NCBI RefSeq assembly: GCF_900104055.1
Contig: NZ_FNJQ01000009.1
Location: forward strand, 1-64,000
Origin: Pseudoselenomonas ruminantium
Lineage (GTDB): Bacteria; Bacillota; Negativicutes; Selenomonadales; Selenomonadaceae
Direction: 5' to 3'
DNA: 64,000 nt
Notes under the pieces: generated by a model
Told to the model about the DNA's origin: nothing
Seen by the model: the letters and a program-made list of their open reading frames with translations, nothing else
Databases searched by the model: none
Translations under genes and position numbers: made by a program
Part shown: positions 42,998 to 51,841 of the stretch, one piece after another
Position numbering within the stretch: position 1 is the first letter of the stretch
How the letters are laid out: the number at the start of each line of letters is the position of its first letter

Positions 42998-43021
42998 GAC
43001 AGCCGTGAGGCTGTCTTTTTT
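42998..43021 (+). terminator. Terminator of the SRP RNA
   Basis: GACAGCC-GTGA-GGCTGTC followed by six T residues. It ends 36 bases before the dnaX start. Confidence 0.9.
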
Positions 43022-43057
43022 GGTGTATGGATTAGAAATTTTATGTGGGGGAGCAGC

Positions 43058-44782
43058 ATGGCCTATATTGCACTTTATCGTAAATGGCGTCCCGGGACTT
43101 TTGCAGATCTGGTGGGGCAGGAGCATATCAGCAGGACGCTTTCTAATGCCATCAATACCGGCCGGATTGGTCATGCGTACCTGTTCTCCGGGCCGCGGGG
43201 CACAGGTAAGACCAGTACGGCGAAAATCCTGGCCAAGGCGCTCAACTGTGAACATGGGCCCACACCGGAGCCTTGCGGTGAGTGCAAGGCCTGCCGGAAA
43301 ATCAATGACGGTTCCACGATGGATGTGTTTGAGATCGATGCGGCTTCCAACCGTGGTATCGATGAGATCCGTGACCTGCGGGAAACGGTGAAGTTTGCGC
43401 CGGTGGATGGCCGTTATAAGGTCTACATCATCGACGAAGTGCATATGTTGACTACCGAGGCGTTCAATGCGCTGCTCAAGACCTTGGAGGAGCCGCCCGC
43501 TCATGTGGTGTTCATCCTGGCGACGACGGAAGCCCATAAGGTGCCGCCGACAATCCAGTCCCGCTGCCAGCGCTATGATTTCAAGCGCATCACGGTGGAG
43601 GAAATCCGCGGGCGGCTGGAAACGGTCACGACGGAAATGGGGCTGAAAGCCGAGCCGGAAGCCCTGAACATGATTGCCATCCAGGCCGATGGCGGTCTGC
43701 GCGATGCGCTTTCTTTGTTGGACCAGTGTTCGGCGCTGGCCGATGGGGAACTCACGGCTGCCCGGGTGCGGCAGACCTTGGGGCTTATCGGCCATGAGTC
43801 AATCTACAAGCTCACGGAGGCCATCTATGCCCATAAAAGCCAGAAAGCGTTAGAGGTTTTGGCGGACCTCCTGCGGGATGGCAAGGAATTGAAGCAGGTG
43901 CTTACGGAACTATCCCTGCATCTGCGCAGCCTGATGATTTACCAGTCTACGGGCACGCTTGCACAGATGGATCTCTATGCCGAGCCGGATGAAGTCCTGC
44001 AGACGCAGGGGAAATTCTTCTCGGCTGCAGAGGTCATGGCCATGATCAAGAAACTCCATGAGGCTTTGGCGGAGCTCAAGTGGTCGCCGCAGCCGCGCAT
44101 TACGGTGGAGGTCGCGCTGCTGGCATTATGCAATCCGGCAGACAGCGGCGCCGTACCGGTGCAGGCAGCTGCTCCCGCCGTGGATAGTGGACGTCTGGCC
44201 AGCCTCGAAGCAAAACTTTCGCAGATGGCGGCACAGCTGGCGGCCCGTCCGGCAGCGCCTGCCCAGCCTGCGGCGAAACCTGCTGCGGCAGTAACGCAGC
44301 GCCCGTCCCGTCCCATGCCGGCGGCCGCACCTGTACAGGAAGTACAGGCCGTGCCGATTACCGCCAGCGATGCGGAAGTCTGGGATAAACTGCTGCAGGC
44401 GCTGAAAGAACGCAAGATGCCTGCCTTTGCCTGCATGAATCAGGGACAGTTTGCGGGCATGACGGAAACGCAGTTCCTGGTGAAGTTTCAGGGCGTGCTG
44501 ATGGCAGATCTGGCCATGCGCAATTATCGCACGTTGATCGAAGAGATATTACAGGAGCTTACAGGGCGTTCCCTGCGCCTGCATTGCAGCGGAGAGAATA
44601 CGCCAGCGGCACCGCCGCCGCGTCCTGTGCCGAAGAAAAAAACTTTGCCGCCACCTCCGCCGGAGGAGCCGACGATACATGTTGATTTGGATTCTATGCC
44701 TCCCGAGGAGCGCGCCCCCTTGGAGAAGGCCTTTGAGATTTTTGGGGACCACGTGGTGGAAATCGAGGAGGACAATAAGTGA
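43058..44782 (+). CDS. dnaX: DNA polymerase III subunits gamma and tau
   Basis: Clamp-loader ATPase of the replisome. The 574-aa protein begins MAYIALYRKWRPGTFADLVG, the family start, with Walker A GPRGTGKT (45-52), the zinc-binding cysteines CEHGPTPEPCGECKAC (about 63-78), DEVHML, and LEEPP with ATTEAHKVP. A Pro/Ala-rich linker and a tau-like C-terminal domain follow. ATG at 43058 has GGGGGAG upstream; longer frames run through the SRP RNA. No obvious slippery A-run for gamma frameshifting was noticed beyond AAGAAAAAAAC near 44635, which could be examined. The regulator gene that follows overlaps its stop codon. Confidence 0.95.
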   Translation: MAYIALYRKWRPGTFADLVGQEHISRTLSNAINTGRIGHAYLFSGPRGTGKTSTAKILAKALNCEHGPTPEPCGECKACRKINDGSTMDVFEIDAASNRGIDEIRDLRETVKFAPVDGRYKVYIIDEVHMLTTEAFNALLKTLEEPPAHVVFILATTEAHKVPPTIQSRCQRYDFKRITVEEIRGRLETVTTEMGLKAEPEALNMIAIQADGGLRDALSLLDQCSALADGELTAARVRQTLGLIGHESIYKLTEAIYAHKSQKALEVLADLLRDGKELKQVLTELSLHLRSLMIYQSTGTLAQMDLYAEPDEVLQTQGKFFSAAEVMAMIKKLHEALAELKWSPQPRITVEVALLALCNPADSGAVPVQAAAPAVDSGRLASLEAKLSQMAAQLAARPAAPAQPAAKPAAAVTQRPSRPMPAAAPVQEVQAVPITASDAEVWDKLLQALKERKMPAFACMNQGQFAGMTETQFLVKFQGVLMADLAMRNYRTLIEEILQELTGRSLRLHCSGENTPAAPPPRPVPKKKTLPPPPPEEPTIHVDLDSMPPEERAPLEKAFEIFGDHVVEIEEDNK

Positions 44783-45621
44783 AAGGTCTAATCAAGCAGT
44801 TACAGGAGCAGGAAGGGTTTTCGGAATCCGAGCGGATGATTGCCAGTTATCTGCTGGCGCACTTCCGCAATCTACCGGGCATGTCCACGCGGCAACTGGC
44901 TAAGGAGACATTCACGAGTTCGGCGGCAATCGTGCGCTTCAGCCAGAAGCTTGGCTTTGGCGGTTATACCGAGTTCCGCGTGAAGTTCCTGGCTGATATG
45001 ATGCGCTATACTGACCGTCCCCATGGCGAAGAACTGGCGATGACGGATAAGGATTCGGTGCACAGCATATTGGACAAGGTAACGAGCATTGAGATTGACT
45101 CGCTTAAGGAAACCCGTGCCATGCTCGAGCCGGGGGATTTTGTTCGGGCGCTCACGATCATCAATAAGAGCGACCATGTCGATTTCTACGCCATGGACAA
45201 CAACCTGGATATTGCCAATATGGCAGCCACGGGCTTTATCATGGCCAACAAGTGTTCCACGGTTCATCCGGCCATGACCATGCAGTATCTGCAGGCCACG
45301 GGCGCACCCAAGGAGCATGTGGCCTTCTTCATCAGCCGCACCGGGGAAAACCGGATGCTCCTCGATATCGCCCATCTGTTGAAACTGCGTGGCAATCCAA
45401 TCATCGTGCTGACAGCCTCGACCAAATCCAGCCTGGCCAGCCTGGCCGACGTGGTGTTCCCCGTTGCTACGGTGAATTCCATGGAGGAACTGGGGCCACG
45501 GGTGTTCCTGCTGGGGGCCAAGTATGTGATGGATATCTTGTTCGCCGTGCTGATGACGCGTGTGGATTTCCATAGTGCACAGCAGAAAGAACAATGGCTG
45601 AGCAAGCATTTCTACTATTAA
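44779..45621 (+). CDS. RpiR/MurR family transcriptional regulator
   Basis: A 280-aa regulator: N-terminal RpiR-type helix-turn-helix (about 1-77, STRQLAKETFTSSAAIVRFSQKLGF) and a C-terminal SIS sugar-phosphate-binding domain (about 105-250, HVAFFISRTGENRMLLDIAHLLKLRGNPIIVLT). Such proteins sense phosphosugars. It starts with GTG overlapping the dnaX stop (GTGA) and precedes a cellobiose-type PTS operon, so it is probably that operon's regulator, sensing for example a phosphorylated disaccharide. A 25-base inverted repeat in front of the PTS genes is a candidate site. Confidence 0.9.
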   Translation: MKGLIKQLQEQEGFSESERMIASYLLAHFRNLPGMSTRQLAKETFTSSAAIVRFSQKLGFGGYTEFRVKFLADMMRYTDRPHGEELAMTDKDSVHSILDKVTSIEIDSLKETRAMLEPGDFVRALTIINKSDHVDFYAMDNNLDIANMAATGFIMANKCSTVHPAMTMQYLQATGAPKEHVAFFISRTGENRMLLDIAHLLKLRGNPIIVLTASTKSSLASLADVVFPVATVNSMEELGPRVFLLGAKYVMDILFAVLMTRVDFHSAQQKEQWLSKHFYY

Positions 45622-45625
45622 AATC

Positions 45626-45654
45626 TTGCAGGTTCATATTGACTATGTTATACT
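45626..45654 (+). promoter_or_regulatory. Promoter of an orphan transcript after the regulator gene
   Basis: TTGCAG (45626-45631), 17-base spacer, TATACT (45649-45654) with TG one base upstream (extended -10). Confidence 0.5.
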
Positions 45655-45660
45655 TTAGGC

Positions 45661-45746
45661 ATAGGCAAACGTTGTGAAGAGTCGTTAAGCAACAAAACGG
45701 AAAGGCCCGCTAGGAAGGTTAGGAGCTTCCTAGCGGGCCTTTTTTG
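45661..45746 (+). ncRNA. Candidate small RNA or terminated leader
   Basis: From the promoter at 45626-45654 a transcript of about 85 bases would end at the strong terminator at 45701-45745. No open reading frame with a ribosome site is inside. The 5' part can fold by GTTG/CAAC and AACG/CG(T)T pairs and contains unpaired AAAACGGAAA. No known riboswitch family is recognised. Confidence 0.4.
45701..45745 (+). terminator. Strong Rho-independent terminator
   Basis: AAAGGCCCGCTAGGAAG (45701-45717) pairs with CTTCCTAGCGGGCCTTT (45726-45742) and ends in six T residues. It separates dnaX-regulator transcription from the PTS operon. Confidence 0.93.
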
Positions 45747-45784
45747 CATATAAAAGGATAAATATTCTAAATATAAGCAATCGA

Positions 45785-45809
45785 TGTAACAGTGCTACAT
45801 GCTGTTACA
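45785..45809. promoter_or_regulatory. Inverted-repeat operator candidate for the PTS operon
   Basis: TGTAACAG-TGCTACATG-CTGTTACA, a perfect 8-bp inverted repeat with a 9-base centre, lies about 50 bases before the -35 of the PTS promoter. Three TTTCG words at 45837, 45848 and 45861 follow between it and the promoter. Confidence 0.5.
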
Positions 45810-45857
45810 CATATTACGATTATCCGTGTATCAGTGTTTCGTATTGGTTTCGATTTA

Positions 45858-45886
45858 TTGTTTCGTGATTTGCGCTATGTTATATT
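45858..45886 (+). promoter_or_regulatory. Promoter of the PTS/beta-glucan operon
   Basis: TTGTTT (45858-45863), 17-base spacer, TATATT (45881-45886) with an upstream TG (extended -10). The weak -35 suits a regulated promoter. Confidence 0.55.
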
Positions 45887-45907
45887 AGAATCACCTTAAG
45901 GGGAACG

Positions 45908-45927
45908 GGGGTTAAGCGCATAACCCC
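45908..45927 (+). promoter_or_regulatory. Leader hairpin before the PTS IIC gene
   Basis: GGGGTTA-AGCGCA-TAACCCC is a perfect 7-bp stem near the expected 5' end of the mRNA. It is not followed by T residues and is more likely an mRNA stability element than an attenuator. Confidence 0.4.
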
Positions 45928-45964
45928 ATGCAATAATAAAAAACTTTTGGAGAGAGGAAAGAAA

Positions 45965-47326
45965 ATGACTAAGCAAGAGATGTTCGATAAGTTTATCGAA
46001 TTCATGGGCGAGTTTGCACAGATCAAAGCTGTCGCCGCCCTGCGTGATGGCTTCATCATGACCACGCCATTCACCATCTGCGGTTCAGTATTCCTGCTGT
46101 TGGCAAACTTACCGCTGCCGGGTTATCCGGAATTCATGGCTTCAATCTTCGGAGCAGATTGGACGGCACCGCTCAATGCGGTTGCTGGTGGTACGTTCAG
46201 CGTTTTGGCACTGATCGTTGTGTTAGCAATCACGTATAAATTTGTGGAGAATGAAGGCTGCGATGCCATTATGGCTTCGATCTTGTCCTTGTCCACGTTC
46301 CTGATCCTGATGCCGCCGGAAATCATCAGCAAGGGTGGGGAAACCGTTGGTGACATCATTCCGAAAGCCTGGGTGGGCAGTAACGGTGTAATCACCGCCA
46401 TCCTGATTGCCTTCTTCGTTTCTTATGTGTTCTGCTACTGCGAAAAGAACCACATCGGCATCAAGATGCCGGATTCCGTACCCTCCGGTGTGGCCAAAGC
46501 CTTCACGGCTCTGGTACCGGGCATGATCTTCTTCACTTGTGCTTCTGTACTCTATGGCCTCTGCCATTACATCGGCGCAACCACGCTGCCGGAACTCGTG
46601 TTCAAAGTAATTCAGACGCCGCTGCAGGGCCTGTCTGATTCCCTCGCCGGCGGTTCCATTATCGTAGGTCTCCAGAGCATCCTGTTCTGGGCTGGTATCC
46701 ATGGCCCGAACGTGGTGGGCGGCGTTGTAAGCCCGCTCTTGATTGCCAACTCCCTCGACAACCAGCATCTGATTGATGCCGGTATGAGCCTTATCAACAA
46801 CCCCGAAGCAAAGATCTTCACCTGCCAGATCAACGATGTGTTCGTTAAGAGCGGCGGCTGCGGCCTGACGCTGGGCCTCCTGTTTGCCGGTATCTTCACG
46901 GCTCGTTCCCAGCAGCTCAAATCCCTGATGAAGATGGCTTTCGTTCCCGGCCTGTTCAACATCAATGAACCGATTATCTTCGGTCTGCCAATCGTATTCA
47001 ACCCGTATCTGCTGGTTCCGTTCGTTATCGTGCCGCTGATTGCGATGTTCGTAACCTACTTCGCCATCACGACGGGCTTTATGGCTCCGTTCAGTGCCGT
47101 ACAGGTTCCCTGGACGACGCCGCCGGTCATCGCAGGCTTCCTGCTCAACGGCTGGCAGGGCGCAGTGGTACAGATCATCAATCTGGCCATCGCTACGGTA
47201 ATCTACTTCCCGTTCCTCAAAGCACAGGATAAAGCATTCCTGAAAGAGGAAATGGGCGATATGGAAGAAGAAGCAAAAGAAGATAATGCAGTAAAGGCAG
47301 AAGTAAAGCCGGCTGCTGAACAGTGA
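45965..47326 (+). CDS. celB: PTS lactose/cellobiose-family transporter subunit IIC
   Basis: A 453-aa inner-membrane sugar channel of the PTS Lac family with about ten hydrophobic helices. It opens with an amphipathic helix typical of CelB (MFDKFIEFMGEFAQIKAVAALRDGF), then ICGSVFLLLANLP. The family signatures GIHGPNVV and FNINEPIIFGLPIVFNPYL are present near residues 241 and 337. The C-terminus is a charged tail (EEMGDMEEEAKEDNA). It works with the IIB and IIA proteins encoded after the porin. Substrate is inferred as a beta-glucoside such as cellobiose from the GH1, GH16 and GH9 neighbours. Confidence 0.93.
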   Translation: MTKQEMFDKFIEFMGEFAQIKAVAALRDGFIMTTPFTICGSVFLLLANLPLPGYPEFMASIFGADWTAPLNAVAGGTFSVLALIVVLAITYKFVENEGCDAIMASILSLSTFLILMPPEIISKGGETVGDIIPKAWVGSNGVITAILIAFFVSYVFCYCEKNHIGIKMPDSVPSGVAKAFTALVPGMIFFTCASVLYGLCHYIGATTLPELVFKVIQTPLQGLSDSLAGGSIIVGLQSILFWAGIHGPNVVGGVVSPLLIANSLDNQHLIDAGMSLINNPEAKIFTCQINDVFVKSGGCGLTLGLLFAGIFTARSQQLKSLMKMAFVPGLFNINEPIIFGLPIVFNPYLLVPFVIVPLIAMFVTYFAITTGFMAPFSAVQVPWTTPPVIAGFLLNGWQGAVVQIINLAIATVIYFPFLKAQDKAFLKEEMGDMEEEAKEDNAVKAEVKPAAEQ

Positions 47327-47386
47327 GATTATTGAATTAGAGAATAAAGACTTTATGTGGATGCGATAGAGAAAAGAGGATGTAGG

Positions 47387-48877
47387 ATGATTAATCAGAA
47401 AAGGACTGCCGCCGTACTTCTTGGACTTACCATGGGCCTTTCCGGCAGCGTATTCGCTGCTCCGGCTGCTGATGGTGCTGATCAGGATCTGGCTGCCCGC
47501 ATTGCGGCTATTGAAGCACAGCAGCAGAAATTAAATCAGCAGCTGGATGCTTTGAAGAAGGAAAATGCCCAGCTCAAACGCACCAAGAAAGTAGCAGAAA
47601 GCAATAAGAATGCAATCAAAGGCTTGAAAGAAGCACAGAATCGCGTACAGTTGCATGGTTTTGGTCGTGTAACTTGGGATAATGATAACATCAAGGGATA
47701 TATTGACCGCAATGACAATCGCCGGTTCTATCTGGATTTGAAAGGGCAGTTCAAAGTTAATGATAAGTGGAATTTCAACTTTGAAAGTGAAACAAATCCT
47801 CGTTATGCCAATTATGTAATGGCTGATGGTACGCTCAAGTCTCATTGGGGTCGTGATGATGAAGATGGTGTAATTCAGCGTATTTGGGCTGATGGTAAGA
47901 TTGGGGTATTTGACTTCGATATTGGCCGCAGATGGCGTGGACTGGGCTTCCAGAATGTTCTTCTCGGTAATGAAACCGATGGTGTGGTAGTAAGCACGCC
48001 GATTAATAAAAAAGGCTTGAAGGCTTCTGCATTCTATCTCACGCCGACTGACAAGGGATATGATTTCAGCGTTGCTGGTGTTGGCATTCAGGGACAGGTT
48101 GCTCCGAAGCTGCAGATCAACTGTGCATTTGCCAAACTTAATGTGGGCAAGGGCGATTCCTTAGGCCAGAATGTTTATGATAAGACCACTACCTACAAGA
48201 TTGAAGGTTCTGATGTAACGATTAAGGATATCAGCGGTAAGCTTAAAGCCGGCGGTGAATTTAAGTGGTATGGTTCTGCTAGTGGGGACACTTCTTACGG
48301 TGAATTTAACAGCGGTGAGGGGTTATCACTTTACTATACTGACGGTATTAAAGGTAAGGTAGATGCTACGGGTAATGTAACGCTTACGGAAACTGTTTCG
48401 GAACTCCGCAATACGGCCGGTTCCCATGGTTTTGTTCTGAGTGCGATGTGGAATCCAATGAAGAATATCTTCCTTATCGGTGATTATGCTAGGACAAATG
48501 CTCGTTCTTATAATATTGGTGAATGGGGTGCAGGTGGCTATACAGAAACCAAGTATAACAAGAAGGATTGCATGGCATTCCGTCTTAACTATCGTTGGTC
48601 CAACGTCGATAATCCGGGATCTTTCCAGCTTTATGCCCGCTGGTATGATTATGCTAAGAACGCCAATAATTTAGTGGGTATCATGGGCGATAAGGAATGG
48701 GGCCTCCTGCAGCCAGGTTCTCATGGCTGGGTAGTTGGCTTCAAGTATGTACCGGCAAAGAATATTGAGTGGGAAACCATGTATTCCATGGCTACGGCTC
48801 AGAACACTCTGTACGGTCATAAGAATGAGTCCTATCATCGTAACTTCATCCGCACCCAGATTGATTACCATTTCTAA
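47387..48877 (+). CDS. Outer-membrane carbohydrate porin with N-terminal coiled coil
   Basis: A 496-aa exported protein. A signal peptide (RTAAVLLGLTMGLSGSVFAA) is followed by a coiled coil (about 28-75, DLAARIAAIEAQQQKLNQQL) and then a long Gly/aromatic/charged beta-barrel region starting VQLHGFGRVTWD and ending in IDYHF, the aromatic C-terminal signature of outer-membrane barrels. This layout matches ScrY and BglH of enterobacteria (coiled coil plus LamB-type barrel) but the sequence is not close enough to name. Unlike most Negativicute porins it shows no SLH domain. Its place inside a PTS operon suggests passage of beta-glucan oligomers. Codon use is more T-ending than in its neighbours. 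Confidence 0.85.
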   Translation: MINQKRTAAVLLGLTMGLSGSVFAAPAADGADQDLAARIAAIEAQQQKLNQQLDALKKENAQLKRTKKVAESNKNAIKGLKEAQNRVQLHGFGRVTWDNDNIKGYIDRNDNRRFYLDLKGQFKVNDKWNFNFESETNPRYANYVMADGTLKSHWGRDDEDGVIQRIWADGKIGVFDFDIGRRWRGLGFQNVLLGNETDGVVVSTPINKKGLKASAFYLTPTDKGYDFSVAGVGIQGQVAPKLQINCAFAKLNVGKGDSLGQNVYDKTTTYKIEGSDVTIKDISGKLKAGGEFKWYGSASGDTSYGEFNSGEGLSLYYTDGIKGKVDATGNVTLTETVSELRNTAGSHGFVLSAMWNPMKNIFLIGDYARTNARSYNIGEWGAGGYTETKYNKKDCMAFRLNYRWSNVDNPGSFQLYARWYDYAKNANNLVGIMGDKEWGLLQPGSHGWVVGFKYVPAKNIEWETMYSMATAQNTLYGHKNESYHRNFIRTQIDYHF

Positions 48878-48903
48878 GATTTTACAAAAAGGAAGTATTT
48901 ACC

Positions 48904-49206
48904 ATGAAAAAGATTGTTTTACTCTGTGCCTCCGGCATGTCCACCAGTATGCTCGTCAAGAAGATGCAGGAAGCTGCTGCTGCTGCTAACTATGACTGCT
49001 CCATCGATGCGTTCTCCGCAACGGATGCCGCTACGAAGGCCAATGATGCGGACTGCATCCTGCTCGGTCCTCAGATTCGTTTCCAGAAGAACAAGATTGC
49101 GGAACAGGTTCCCGGTGTTCCTGTAGACGCCATCGACATGCGCATGTATGGTCGTATGGACGGCAAAGCAGCACTGGAATTCGCTCGTAAATTGATGAAT
49201 GACTAA
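48904..49206 (+). CDS. celA: PTS cellobiose-type subunit IIB
   Basis: A 100-aa cytoplasmic phosphotransfer protein. It has the IIB phosphate loop VLLCASGMSTSMLV (residues 5-18) with the phosphorylated Cys at residue 8, and the ILLGPQIRFQ segment near 56. It takes phosphate from IIA and passes it to the sugar moving through IIC. The normal family length is about 100. Confidence 0.95.
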   Translation: MKKIVLLCASGMSTSMLVKKMQEAAAAANYDCSIDAFSATDAATKANDADCILLGPQIRFQKNKIAEQVPGVPVDAIDMRMYGRMDGKAALEFARKLMND

Positions 49207-49224
49207 TAAAGATTGAGGTATATC

Positions 49225-50975
<1,751 letters not shown>

Positions 50976-50988
50976 GGAGGAAATAAAA

Positions 50989-51780
50989 ATGATGAATATC
51001 CGCAAAAAAGCAGTAGCAGCAGCTGTGCTGATGGCTCTGGCAGCTCCCGTATCGGTTTCCATGGATCTCTTCACTCCGGCTGTGGTTTCTGCCGCACCGG
51101 CAACGGAAACCAAGGCCAGCGATGCTTTTGAAGTAGATCTGACCAAAGGCGAAAATAGTCTCTTTGAAGCTTCCGACGGCTGGACGAACGGCATGCCCTT
51201 CAACTGCTTCTGGCATAAGGAAAACGTGACCTTCGAAGATGGCGCACTGCAGCTGACGATTGATGAATCACCGAATCCGGCAGCCGACAAGGTTCCGTAC
51301 TCCGGCGGCGAATACCGCAGCAAGGCCACCTATGGTTATGGCCGTTATGAAGTCGTGATGAAGGCCATCAAGAATGACGGCGTGGTTTCTTCCTTCTTCA
51401 CTTACACGGGCCCCTATGATGGCGATCCCTGGGATGAAATCGACTTCGAAGTGCTCGGCAAAGACACCACGAAGGTACAGCTCAACTACTTCCGCAACGG
51501 CAAGGGCGGCCATGAAAAGATGATTGACCTGGGCTTCGATGCTTCCGAAGATTTCCATACCTATGCTTTTGAATGGCATAAGAACTCCATTATCTGGTTC
51601 GTCGATGGCAAGGAAGTATTCCGCCGCGAAAACGAAGACCTGCCGGTGACCAAGCAGAAGATCATGATGAATGCATGGCCGGGCAAGGGCGTAAATGAAT
51701 GGCTCAAAGAATTCAAAGATGACAATATGCCGCTGACGGCGGAATATAAATCCATCAAATATACTCCGTTCTCTGAATAA
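50989..51780 (+). CDS. Exported GH16 beta-1,3-1,4-glucanase (lichenase type)
   Basis: A 263-aa secreted glucanase. A signal peptide (about 1-38, ending VVSAAPA) is followed by a GH16 jelly roll with YGRYEVVMKAIKNDGVVSSF and the catalytic motif DEIDFE (nucleophile and acid/base Glu around 149 and 153). The YFRNG and HTYAFEWHKNSIIWFVDG segments match bacterial lichenases, which cut beta-1,4 bonds beside beta-1,3 bonds in cereal glucan. GAGGAGG lies 8 bases before the ATG. It probably supplies oligomers for the porin and PTS. Confidence 0.92.
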   Translation: MMNIRKKAVAAAVLMALAAPVSVSMDLFTPAVVSAAPATETKASDAFEVDLTKGENSLFEASDGWTNGMPFNCFWHKENVTFEDGALQLTIDESPNPAADKVPYSGGEYRSKATYGYGRYEVVMKAIKNDGVVSSFFTYTGPYDGDPWDEIDFEVLGKDTTKVQLNYFRNGKGGHEKMIDLGFDASEDFHTYAFEWHKNSIIWFVDGKEVFRRENEDLPVTKQKIMMNAWPGKGVNEWLKEFKDDNMPLTAEYKSIKYTPFSE

Positions 51781-51796
51781 GCAATAGCTATGAAAT

Positions 51797-51817
51797 GCCT
51801 TCCCCACTGGGGAAGGC
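51797..51817. repeat. GCCTTCC hairpin between the GH16 and GH9 genes
   Basis: GCCTTCCCC-ACT-GGGGAAGGC, a perfect 9-bp stem with a 3-base loop, 17 bases after the GH16 stop. AAAATTTTGG follows, so termination is doubtful. Confidence 0.7.
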
Positions 51818-51841
51818 AAAATTTTGGGAGATGATACGATC

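Noticed and set aside
42881-43057. N-terminal extension of dnaX
   Set aside because: The extra 59 codons run through the SRP RNA and its terminator; the family start MAYIALYRKWRP lies at 43058 with its own ribosome site.
45661-45700. Possible c-di-GMP riboswitch (GGCAAAC word)
   Set aside because: Only isolated words resemble the consensus; the tetraloop-receptor parts and paired helices are missing.
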